A stretch of 64,000 bases of DNA, from NCBI GenBank assembly GCA_905221605.1, contig CAJNDS010000446.1, forward strand, positions 627,243-691,242, read 5' to 3'. The position numbers were made by a program, and so were the translations under genes. The notes under the pieces were generated by a model. That model saw only the letters and a program-made list of their open reading frames with translations. It searched no databases and had not been told where the DNA came from. Shown here piece after piece: positions 1 to 10,400 of the stretch (position 1 is the stretch's first letter; every line of letters starts with the position of its first letter). This DNA comes from Symbiodinium natans (Eukaryota > Sar > Dinophyceae > Suessiales > Symbiodiniaceae).

Positions 1-131
1 TGGTACTTACTAACCAATTACAACTGTACTTATAACCCACTTATGAGCCCCTTAAGCGCCCTAATATGCTTATACCGTACTTTGTAAGTGCAGTTATAAT
101 TGGTTAATAAGGACCATGAACCTCCAAGTAG
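1..131. mobile_element. inverted-repeat element family A, 5' end outside window
   Basis: Terminal repeat of the form CTACTTGGAGGTTCATGG, then TAACCAATTATAACTGTACT. The right end is its reverse complement, closing at CCATGAACCTCCAAGTAG (131). Non-coding, MITE-like. Confidence 0.75.
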
Positions 132-377
132 ACCCCAAACCCTAAACCCTAAACCCTAAACCCTAAACCCTAAACCCTAAACCCTAAACCCTAAACCCTA
201 AACCCTAAACCTCCAAGTAGGGGTTTTGGGGCCTGAGGCGAACAGGCAGAGCCTTCAGCCGCGTTTTGGGGTTCAGGGGCCCCTGTTGGTTTGAGGCGCA
301 AGGGTGGTGGATGGCACCCTAATCCCTAAACCCTAAACCCTAAACCCTACACCCTAAACCCTACACCCTAAACCCGA
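131..377. repeat. interstitial telomere arrays, C-rich
   Basis: CCCTAAA units at 135-208 and 307-377 around a short unique segment. Confidence 0.9.
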
Positions 378-496
378 AACCCGAAAGAAGCCATGCAGGA
401 ACGACTGGGGCTCCAAGTAAGGTTCTGCCCTACACTTCGGGGATCAGAACCTGCTACGTTCATGGGGTTTGTCAGTTACGGGCAAACCCCAAAACC

Positions 497-567
497 CTAC
501 TTGGAAGTTCATGGTGCTTGCTAACCAATTATAACTGTGCAGTTGTAATTGGTTACCATGAACCTCT
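497..567. mobile_element. family A element, minimal copy
   Basis: Both terminal repeats of family A almost back to back (CTACTTGGAAGTTCATGG and CCATGAACCTC) with the centre lost. Confidence 0.7.
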
Positions 568-825
568 AAACCCGTCGGCCAAGGATTGGGGTGCGGAGCT
601 GAGACAACGCCCCGCCTGAGTTGGACCCACTTTCGGGGAATGGCGGTGGTGACTCTTGGAAATTTCCCGGCTTGAGTTTTCGCAATGTGAGATCAACCCT
701 AGACCATAAACCCTAAACCCTAAACCCTAAACCCTTAAGGGTTTATCGGGTTTGGGGCTTAGGGTTTCGGGGCCCGTAGTAAGTCCACGGTTGTTGTTCT
801 CGCGCCCTGTGTGGTTCAAATTCAG

Positions 826-882
826 GTGGTGCAAGCCCGGGGCCTACTCGGCAAAAGGCGAGACCAGAGTTTCTGGTTCAGG
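826..882 (+). CDS. candidate small exon
   Basis: After ATTCAG the frame reads VVQARGLLGKRRDQSFWFR up to GGTTTAGGG. It is bounded on the right by a G-rich array. Unidentified, supported only by an open frame and splice-like borders. Confidence 0.25.
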
Positions 883-1217
883 GGTTTAGGGTTTAGGGCT
901 TAGGGTTTAGGGTTCAGGGTTTAGGGTTTAGGGTTACTCACTCACACCCTAAGAGTAAGTGGACGACTGACTAAACGTGACGGCGGCCCAGCCGCACAAG
1001 GATGCCGCTTCTTGCAGTGCTGTTTCGTCGTGCAGGAAGCAAGCCGAAGTGCTAAACTTGGTAGGCTCTTGAAGATATCGCACATGTTCCCTTGATTATA
1101 TTGCGTTTGAGTTTCTCCTAAACCCTAAACCCTAAACCCTAAACCTTAAACCCTAAACCCTAAACCCTGAACCCTGAACTCTGAACCCTGACCCTGAACC
1201 CTAACCCTAAACCGTAG

Positions 1218-1343
1218 GAGGGTTTCAAGGCCCAACCCAGTAAACCTAATCTGGCACCATCTGGCCAAGGTGGATTGCTCTGGGAGCAGTTCTCCTCAGA
1301 GGGTACTGGCCTGCACGTCTATCCCCTGGGAAGGCCGCTAAGG
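1218..1343 (+). CDS. candidate exon, 42 codons
   Basis: Begins after CCGTAG and ends before GTTGAGGG at a codon boundary. The frame contains NLAPSGQGGLLWEQFSSEG and then LHVYPLGRPLR. It is flanked by a C-rich array (1117-1210) and a G-rich array (1345-1500), as for the proven exons. The family is not recognised. It may belong to an upstream gene or to the missing phosphatase N-terminus. Confidence 0.38.
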
Positions 1344-1580
1344 GTTGAGGGTTTAGGGTTTAGGGTTTAGGGTTTAGGGTTTTAGGGTTTTTGGGTTTTT
1401 GGGTTTTAGGGCTTTTGGGTTTTAGGGTTTTAGGGTTTTTGGGTTTTTGGGGTTTTGGGGTTTTGGGGTTTTGGGGTTTTAGGGTTTAGGGTTTAGGGTT
1501 GCGGGCTTAGGGGGTGTTGGTTGTAAACATCTCGACTTGGCATCCCATCTTGGTCCTTGGTTTCTTCTGGATCTCTATAA

Positions 1581-1717
1581 GGGTAGTTCTATGGGCCCTT
1601 CAGATGGTCCCATAATATGGTCCCTTGCCTCCTTGAAGTGCGGGCCCTTGGGTTGAAAAGGGGATATAAGGGCTATAGAAGGGGTAGGGCTCATACTAAG
1701 GGACCATGTAACTACCA
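1581..1717. mobile_element. inverted-repeat element family C
   Basis: Starts GGGTAGTTCTATGGGCCCTT and ends GGGACCATGTAACTACC, with an inner inverted segment around GGGCCCTTGGG. Confidence 0.7.
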
Positions 1718-2286
1718 CCAAGAGGAGGGGAAAGCCCTATTTCTTATTTTTCCGGACGTAGGTTCGTGTTTTTGGGGGTTTAGGGTTTAGGGTTTAGGGT
1801 TTAGGGTTTAGGGTTTAAGGTTTGGGAGCTCCATATTATGATCAGCAAGTGCCATCAGGGGAAATCATTCAGGGAGGCCATGCCATGCCACGTTGGGTGT
1901 TATGTACCTAATTCGCCCCTAAGTGACATCTTCTTTAACCCCTACGGTCCCTCCCTCCTTTAGTCCTTTGATAGCAAGGCATGCGGTTTCAGTGCCTATA
2001 AGCTTGATATTTTGGGCGTTTGGGCTTTAGGGTTCTCAGGGCGCAGCCTAATCCAAGACCCCAAGCCCAAAACCCCACGCGTCGACAACTGAACCCTGAC
2101 CTCCAAACCCTAAACGCGAACCCTAAACCCTAAACCCCCAGTCTTTCAGCTTCCACACCCGACTTCTCAGCCAACCCTTCTAAGAACCCCGGCTGGTTGC
2201 GCGGAGCCACGAGCACGGGGGGAGAGAGGGGGGGCGAGAGCTTTCAGGTTTGTCCAAACCTCGGCACTCCAACACACCAGCAATAC

Positions 2287-2640
2287 CGGGTTAGGGTTTA
2301 GGGTTTAGGGTTTAGGGTTTAGGGTTTAGGGTTCAGGGTTCAGGGTTCAGGGTTTAGGGTTCAGCGTTTAGGGTTTGAAGGCGGGTTTTGGATGGAGTTT
2401 CAAACGCCTCGAAGCCTCTCAACCCAAGATGTCACCCCGCAAGGGCCGCTTGCAGCATCATGGACATGAAGACGTGCTTCAACGAGACTGGTGCCTGGGT
2501 AGGTTTAGGGTTAGGGTTTATAGGGTTTAGGGTTTAGGGTTTAGGGTCCAGGGTCCAGGGTCTAGGGTCTAGGGTCTAGGGTCTAGGGTCTAGGGTTTGG
2601 GGTTTAGGGTTTAGGGTTTAGGGTTTAGACTGTCGGGCTG
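2287..2640. repeat. interstitial telomere arrays, G-rich, with variants
   Basis: TTTAGGG at 2287-2372 and 2500-2640. The second array contains a homogeneous block of GGGTCTA units (about 2549-2595). Confidence 0.85.
2456..2498 (+). CDS. candidate small exon
   Basis: After TTGCAG the frame reads IMDMKTCFNETGAW and ends at GTAGGTTTAGGG. The borders are good, but it is too short for identification. Confidence 0.33.
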
Positions 2641-3987
2641 AGGATGGTTTGCGATTTGTCGGTCTAAATTTGTGACCAACCGTAGTCCCTCACAATGTCC
2701 AGATATGGGGGGGGGGTTCCGACAATAATTAGGGGACTTCCCTGGCTCTACGCCACTTACTTCCGCCCTCTATACTTGGTGTCGCCGAACAAAAAGTATT
2801 GAAACTTTTTGCCTCGAGTCTTACAACCGCAAACAGTCGGGTAGCCACAGGCTCGATTATCGATACCCGACAGGATTACCGATGCTTCGATTCACTCTGT
2901 GGGATTTCTGCTTGCCGTCATGAACCTGAATCTTCATGCGTCAGTCTACTGCTTCTGAGATGCATTCCTCCCAACCCTCGACAAACATTTTCTTTATCAC
3001 GTAATGCCTTAGGCTTGTGAACTCCGCCCCCAAAATCCAAGTGGCATCAGCCCTGCCTGGGACAGTGGAGACCTACCTATGTCACCTCCGTGACACGCCG
3101 GTCTCCAAAACCTAAACCCTAAACCGTGATCATGCCTGACAAGCTCAGTATAAGACTTGTAGGCTCCAAAAATCCTTGCCCCCAAACCCCCACTGATTCA
3201 ACTAAATCCAACACATTCCTTACACCCATGATACCCAACACAACCGATAAGTCCGATGAAACGGATAAACCCAGCATGTCTACTCAATCCAGGATTTTTA
3301 GTTTTTTTCAAGAAGCGACCGTGCAGGGCGCCGTTAAAAACACTAGCAGCTCAACGAACGCCGCGCGACTCAGCGCAATTCAACGCATTTGAAGCAACGC
3401 AATGCGCTCGGCGCAGTGCGGTGCATCCGTCACATAATAGCAGCGAAATGGGGGGGGGGGGGGTATTCGGCGCAATGCAGAGCAAGTGGTTCGTTCGATG
3501 CGAGACGAACTCTTTGAGCCCGCGTCCGACGCCCTCCCGAAACGTCAAGTCTGTAGGTTTTATGGGAGGTTTCAATACCCTTAAACCCTCAATCCCATAA
3601 GTATGTAGGGAAGAGAATAGCAAGACTAGGACCCCTTTCGGGGTACCTTGCGCCCCCGCATAATGCTTATTCAGGCCTCGGTTGGTTTCTAAACCCCAGT
3701 ACAGAAATCAAAACCCAAGGTTTAGGGCTTACGTAGGGCTTAGGGTACACGGGGAACCTCCAAAAAAACAAGGAGCGAAGAAACCCTGAAGCAGACTGAG
3801 GTGATTCAGCTCCGAATTCATGCAAGCAGGCGCGTGCCCCAAAACCTGAAACCCTGCACCCAAAACCCTAAGCCCTCGACCGTAAAACTTGAAGCCTATA
3901 CGCCCTGGCATTTTCCTTTAAGTTGGCGTGGTAGGCCTTGATGAGAAAAGGCAAAGTCAGTGTATCTTCTGCATACATATAAAGACG

Positions 3988-4150
3988 AGATATGTGTGTG
4001 TGTGTGTGCGTGTATGTACGCACGTACGTATGTATGTATTTATGCATGTGCACAGAGAGAACGCGAGAGAGACAGAGAGAGAGAGAGAGAGAGAAAAAAC
4101 AAAAACACACACACACACACACAAAGAGAGAGGGAGGGAGGGAGGGAAGA
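3988..4150. repeat. TG, AG and AC microsatellite
   Basis: (TG)n, then ACGTACGTATGTATG, (AG)n and (AC)n runs, ending in GGGA units. Confidence 0.9.
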
Positions 4151-4411
4151 GAGTGTACCCCAAAGCCTAGATACTATCAACCCCACGGACCTTCTAAGCC
4201 AAACACGAGGCTGCCCTAAGCCTCAAACCCTAAACCCTAGACCCTTAAACCCTTAAACCCTTAAGCTTGTAAACCCTGAAACCCTTAAACCCTTAAGCCT
4301 TTAAACCCTTAAACCCTTGAACCCTTAGACGCTTGAACCCAAAGCTTTTCACGCTTCCCTGAAACCCTAGACCACAAAAGCCTAAACCTGGAACACCCGA
4401 ACCGGCCCCAG

Positions 4412-4450
4412 ACGTGCGGCTTTGTGTCTGGCGTCGACGACCACGCGCAG
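4412..4450 (+). CDS. candidate small exon before phosphatase exons
   Basis: After GCCCCAG, 13 codons read TCGFVSGVDDHAQ and stop at GTGGGTTCAGGG. It keeps phase and lies upstream of the first recognised phosphatase exon, so it may be part of that gene's N-terminal region. This is inference from position. Confidence 0.38.
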
Positions 4451-5332
4451 GTGGGTTCAGGGTTCTCAATAGCCTCTCTCCCACTGTTGGCGTTTAGGGT
4501 TTAGGGTTTAGGGTTCCGGGTTCAGGGTTTAGGGTTTAGGGTTTAGGCTTGTTTCAATGATCCGGAAACATCGCAGCTGGCTCCTTCGAAACTACATAAT
4601 ATAGGGGTCGGCAGAATTACGAATAATTTTCCCTTACGGTCCCTTTGTAAATATTCGAGAATAACTCCAAAACACTGATTCTAATTATTCAGGCCCCTAT
4701 ATGTGAAGCTCACGCCTGCTTACTCCTTCTGCAAAAGGTGATGTTTGGGTTTACGATGATGCATAGGACAGGGCTTCTAAGTCTTGATCATTGAACCCTG
4801 CGCCCTGCCTTAAGTGAACAGCTTGTGTTCTTGCAGGTTTCTTAAGAGTCAGCTTAGACCTGCAGCAAAGCAGGCTTGGGGCTCTTCAGGCCAGTCCGAA
4901 AAAATTGCTTTCCAGTAAAGGTTTTTTTAACTTGCCCCCAAGACCACAACTAAAAGCGCAAGCGCGCCAGGAAACTCATAGTATGCCATCACAATTCTTA
5001 AACCATAAACTTGTACCTTACAAGCACCCGCCGACAAATGCCTAAACCCGAATTATCAGATGAATCCATCCTCAAGCACCCAAACCCAACACCCTGAACC
5101 CTAAACCCATTTTGCAAAAGGGAGAGCTGATCTAGGATACCCAGGAGTGCCCCTAATCCCGAGTTTTTTAGGGTGAAGGCTCCCCATATACCTAAATAAG
5201 CCAAAAACCGTCACCTTGTTGGAGTGTCTTGGGAAAACCAAAGCCCTGAACCCTAAAACAACCAGGTGTAAAAAAAACAGCAACAAAACAACAAAAAAAA
5301 TGCCCTATGAACACTGTACTCGGAGTCTTACT

Positions 5333-5434
5333 AGGACCCAAAGTAGGCCCTCATTCCCTTTTTTAGGGTTCGGGATCCCTCATATACCAATCTTAAACCA
5401 AAGAGGCACCTTTTCTTATTCCTGGCTTACTCTT
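5333..5434. mobile_element. introner-type element (E family)
   Basis: CTAGGACCCAAAGTAGGCCC at the left and TTACTCTTGGGTCTAG at the right form an inverted terminal repeat. The inner halves (CATTCCCTTTTTTAGGG, GGCACCTTTTCTTATTCC) match the introns of the transporter gene. Confidence 0.65.
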
Positions 5435-6017
5435 GGGTCTAGTATCCGAAACCCTAAAGCCTAAACCCTAAACCCTAAACCCTAAACATCGCCTAAACCC
5501 TAAACAGTAAACCCTAAATACCCTAAACCCAACTGTTCTAGGAGGCTTCGGTGCCGTACCAAAAAAAGGGGAGGGTTTAGGGTATAGGGTTTAGGGTGTA
5601 GGGTTTAGGGTTGAGGATTGAGGGTTGTGGGTTTAGGGTTTAGGGCTTAGAGGGCGGCGGAATCCCGTACATGGAAGCCCTTTTGGACTTCGTAGGCAGG
5701 GTGGGTAAGGTGGGCTAAAAGAGGGTTTCTAGGGGATAGTCAGTAGGCATACTAAGTCTAAAGAGCTTCCAAGTAAGCCCTTATGCAGAGGCTTTGCGCA
5801 GACTAGGGTTTGGGGTTGAGGGAGTTTTGGGTTTAGGGTTGGTTTGTGGGGTTTTAGGGGCTAGGGGCTTGAGGAGGTTAACGGGAATTAGGGTTTTGGG
5901 GGTCGTGTGTGCGTGTTAGGGCTTTGCGGGGTGTAGGGTTAGTTTGGCATTTAGGTGGTTTGGGCTTCGGGAGTGTAAGGTTTACGCAAACCCGAAGACC
6001 CAAAGCCGAAATCTCAG

Positions 6018-7475
6018 GTGGTGGTCGCGGAGCAGATGAAGAAGCGAGCGGAGAAGACCGGCTTTTCCTTCGCCTTTGAGTCGAGTTTGTATCCTAAACC
6101 TAAACCCCAAACCCATATACCCTACACCCTATGCCCTATACCCTATTCCCCTCACCCGAAGGTGCATGCACCCTGGCAGTGCTGGGGGGTACCCCTAAAC
6201 CCGCTTGAGCCTCTATCCCGACAAACCTTATGAACCTTCCCAACCTGAAAACGCTTTAAGACCCTGCAAACCCTGCAAACCTTTCAAAAGAACCCCTTTA
6301 AAACCGTTTTCAAACCCCGTAAGACCCCATATATAAAACCCTATGAAACTCAGATCAAACGTTATAACACCCTGTAAAACCCCTACGAGATCCTGCAAAC
6401 CCCGGTATGGCCTACACTCTGTTATAACCTAAACCCGAAACCCCAAACCCTAAGCCCTAAACCCTAAACCCGAAACCCTAAACCCTATAGACGCTAAACC
6501 CTATAAACCCTAAACCCTATACCCTATAAACCCTATAAGCCCTAAACCCTAAACCCTAAGCCAGGAGGGTTTCAAAGGTTTCCGCATGCCCTGTAAGGCT
6601 CGAGGAGTTTTGCGGGTATTGGCGGTTCTTGACAGGGTTCATAGGGTTTAGGGTTTAGGGTTTAGGGTTAGGGTTTAGGGTTTAGGGTTTATGGTTTAGG
6701 GTTTAGGACTAGCTTGGAACGCAACCAGTGAACCAGCTCATGTTCAAATGCCTCGGAGACAACATGCAACGTGCAACCCTAAACCCTAATGTCCCGCAAC
6801 CCTCCCTAAAGCCTTAATCCCCAAGCAGTAAACTGTCCAGGGGTAGCTCTGAGCATCTTGTTGTATATTTATTTACCCTTAATCCCCTTTGTAAAGCCAG
6901 AACAACTGCAAATGTTCCCCTCAAACCTATCCCAGTTTCCCTCAGCCCTAAACCCTACCTACAAGGCGGCGCCCCCCCCTACTTTTCTTAGTATAGTTGA
7001 GGGATTTATAACCTAACTTAGGATCCTTCTAACCCAATTAGGGTCCAAAACCCTAAACCCGAAACCTTAAGCCCTAAACCCTGAAGCCTAAACCCTAAAC
7101 CCTAAACCCTAAACCCTCTCCTTGCGTCCTTCACCCGTGGCGCGAGCAGCGGAATCGGCAGGACCGGCCTCCAGTACATCTTGAACGTCGGCGACAACTT
7201 CTATCCGCAGGACCGGCCTGCTAGAACTAGGAATTAGGAGTTTTTTGAGCGGGATTTGGGGTTTAGGGTTTAGGGTTTGGGGTTTTGGAGCTTCCGCCTG
7301 CCCTATCAAGCCGAATGAACCCCTGAAAATTCGTAAACCCTAAACCCTACACCCTAAAAACTACAGCCTAAACCCCGCAATCCGCGGTCGCAGGGCATGA
7401 ACACGGGCTGTGGTAGCCCGATGAACCAGATCAAGGAGGCCACGAAGATCCAGTTTGAGAAGGCCGGGTTCGAGG
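6018..7475 (+). CDS. phosphatase exons, first metal-binding block
   Basis: Three exons of the phosphatase. 6018-6084 follows ATCTCAG and encodes VVVAEQMKKRAEKTGF, the helix that precedes the GDNFY strand in purple acid phosphatases. 7175-7210 encodes YILNVGDNFYPQ with the Asp/Asn metal and phosphate ligands. 7394 to about 7475 encodes GMNTGCGSPMNQIKEATKIQ, matching the segment that leads to the GNHD strand. The last exon may end at a GC donor near 7464 instead of the GT at 7476. The 13-bp string GCAGGACCGGCCT lies on both sides of the middle exon (7158-7170 and 7207-7219). Confidence 0.75.
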
Positions 7476-10400
7476 GTTGGGGTTTGGGGCTTAGGGTTGA
7501 ATTAGGGTTTCGGGTGTGAGGTTTGGGTTTAGGGTTTAGGGTTTAGGGTTTAGGGGAATGCTGAAGGTCATGCGTGTGGCTTAGGCAATGTCACTGCGTG
7601 CTGTCGCAGGCCGGCTCAGGCGCTCACACGTTGTGACTATGACTAGGACCCAAAGTAGGCCCTTATTTCAGGGGGTTTAGGGTTTAGGGTTTAGGGTTTA
7701 GGGTTTAGGGTTTAGGGTTTAGGGTTTAGGGTTTAGGGTTTAGGGTTTAGGGTTAGGGTTTAGGGTTTAGGGTTTATGGTCTCGGGTTACTCTTGGGTCT
7801 AGGTGATCGGAAAGCCTGCAAAGTCCGTGTTTGCAGTTGCAGTTGCAATGCTGCCTGGCCTTGCTCAAACTTCCGTTCCCAGGATGAGAGCGACATGATC
7901 AGCATTATAGCAGCACGGACAGGGGAACAACATATAAGGCGGCCCTGAAATATTTCGGGTATGTACCCCCAAAAGGGACCATAATTTCCAGTATGTACCC
8001 CCCCCAACAGGGACCATAATTTAGAGTATATACCCCCCAAAAGGGACCATAACTTAGAGTATATACTCCCCCCAAAAGAAAACATAGTTTAGAGAACTGA
8101 GCAGATGTACTGACACCATGGTCAGAGCCCGCACTGTTTCAGCGCTTCGAAGCAGCAGCAGGACCAGCAGGCGTTTGCTTGCATGTTGGTGCCATGTGCC
8201 TGAAGGTGCTATAGTACCAGCTTTTAGGGTTTAGGGTTTAGGATTAGGGTTTAGGGTTTAGGGTTTAGGGTTTGGGGTTTCGGGTTTAGGGCTGTCCGCA
8301 GGATGATCCGATGCTCAGCAGCTGCCCCACGGGTTTGAGACGCTTGCATGGAGTCATGGGTTTGACTGGCTCCAGAAGCATATCCTCCGAGTCATGCAAC
8401 TTAGGGATTCCTGGGAGTATTTTCTAAGTTTTTTGGGTTTTTTTGTAAGTCCTAAGAAGCGACTAAAGTTACAATTTTTGCTAGGGTTCCACGTTCCGTA
8501 TAGGCAAGACACCGCAGCGCACCTTGCGCCACTGGCCGGCAAGGGCTGTGAGTCCGACTACCCAGCTGCCTGCTCTGCTTCCTGCTTGGGGCCTCCTTGC
8601 CGTAGCAGCATTCATGGCAATGGGCCTGCCTGTGTTGGTGGTCGCAACGAAGTAGCCGCACTGCGTTTAGCAGCTCGATTTCGGGGTTGTTTTGCTTAAG
8701 AAGCTGTGTGCCAGCATTCTTAAAAAACTTGTGGCCTTCCTGTACAGCAGTGCGCCGGGGTCATGTCAGGAGACGGACGCCCACAATGGCGAGCAAATCT
8801 TCCGAGCGTGAAGGCTTGTCTTCAGCCTGGCGTATCGCTTCGCGATTGACCTTTGGGAGTGCCCGCTCGCGAAGGTCATTCATTCTCATCGTGCTTCTTT
8901 TCATCTCGCTTGCTCTGGCAAACACTGCAGCTGTAGCCCAGTCTTTTGCCCAGCGAGACTACATGACAGCCTTGTCGCAAAAGCAAGCGGCGCTTTTCTT
9001 CAATAAGCTCGGATTGGCAATGGTCTTGCTCGCCGCCACGATGCCTTTCCGATCGCTGGCTGAATTTGCAGCGGGCGGACTAACTATCGTCTGGAGGGAT
9101 GCGCTCACTGACGGGCTGCTTCGAGACTATTTTCGCCCGAAGGTCGTCTATTGGTTGCGGCACGAGTCTCTTGGTAGCCCCATGGTACCTTCATATGGTT
9201 GCAAGGGACTTCTTGGCCCTAAGAGGTTGAGAAGCTGAACCCATGGTACCCTTTTGCCCCTGTTTTTCGGTTCAAGGTACCCCAAAAAAGTAACCAACCC
9301 CAAATTCGGGTACCCTTTGTTACCGTATGGATACTGGGCACCCTAAACCCTAAACCCTAAACCCTAAACCCTAGACCCTTGTTATAGTTTTGTTACTGCG
9401 CTACCAAGGTCTAATGTTCCAGACCCCGACATGAGGATAGCCGTGGAGGCTGGGCATTTCGCGGACATGCTGGTCCTGATGATCCGTGACTCGCATGCCC
9501 AGCAGTGCCCTAATTTCCCTTTTAGGGTTTCGGGTTACAGGTTTGGGTGTAGGGTTTAGGGTTTAGGGTTTGGGGTTTGGGGTTTAGGGTTTGGGGTTTG
9601 GGGTTTAGGGTTTAGGGTTTCTTTTTTGGGGGGATTGGGTTCCCTTATAAAACCCCTTTCAGCCCCCAATGTTTAAGCCCCAAACTCTTCCATTTTAATC
9701 GTTTCAGTAGGTTATTGGGCAGCCTAGGTGATGTCTTCGAGAATGTCCTGAAACTGTCAGGATTCCTCGGGGTCATGTACAGCATCTCCCCTCTACTCTG
9801 TCTCGTGATGGCCTCTTATGCTGCAGTGGGCGCGCTGGCGACGGTGAAGTTTTTTGGAGCACCGCTGGTCCGAATAGACCGGAGCATCAAGTCGCAGGAG
9901 TTAGCGGGTCCTTAAGGGAGGGAAGGGGGGCTATGTAACCCAAGGTTCCCTAATACTCCCTGATACCCCCTAAGGCCCCCTAAGCTTCCCGCAAGGTGCC
10001 TAGGTACCTACCCCCCTAAACCCTAAACCCTAAACCCTAAACCCTAAACCCTAAACCTTAAACCCTAAACCCTAAACCCTAACCCCCCCTCCCTTAAGAC
10101 CCCTGTAAAGGAGGCAGCCTTTCGTAAGTCCATCGCTCGATGTTTGGACCGCGCTGAGCCCCTTTGCCTCTGCGGTGGCGAGCCTTCAGAAAGCACCCGG
10201 GCGGCAACCCTAAACCCGAAACCCCAAACCCTAAACCCTAAACCCTAAACCCTAAACCCTAAACCCTAAACCCTAAACCCTAAACCTTTGCTGAGGTGCC
10301 GAGTCCCGAGGCCGGTACCTTAAGCTGCAGCAGCAGCAGTGGGCCCGGACGTTCTGGAGGACCAGCCTTGGAAACTGGGTAGGCCCTTGGGATATTTGGT

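Larger units (their letters stand above)
1..6017. other. repeat-rich stretch with sparse exon candidates
   Basis: Telomere-type arrays in both orientations, inverted-repeat elements, a TG/AG microsatellite and four or five candidate exons. The open frames at 2799-3020 and 3126-3600 have no family resemblance or splice-consistent borders, so I do not call them genes. Confidence 0.5.

Noticed and set aside
3126-3623. Open frames of 88-114 codons on both strands
   Set aside because: Frames overlap on both strands, include a G-run, and show no motif or clear splice border. Chance openness is likely.
3928-4256. Several overlapping open frames rich in Cys/Val, Arg/Glu or His/Thr
   Set aside because: They are translations of the TG/AG/AC microsatellite and have no other support.
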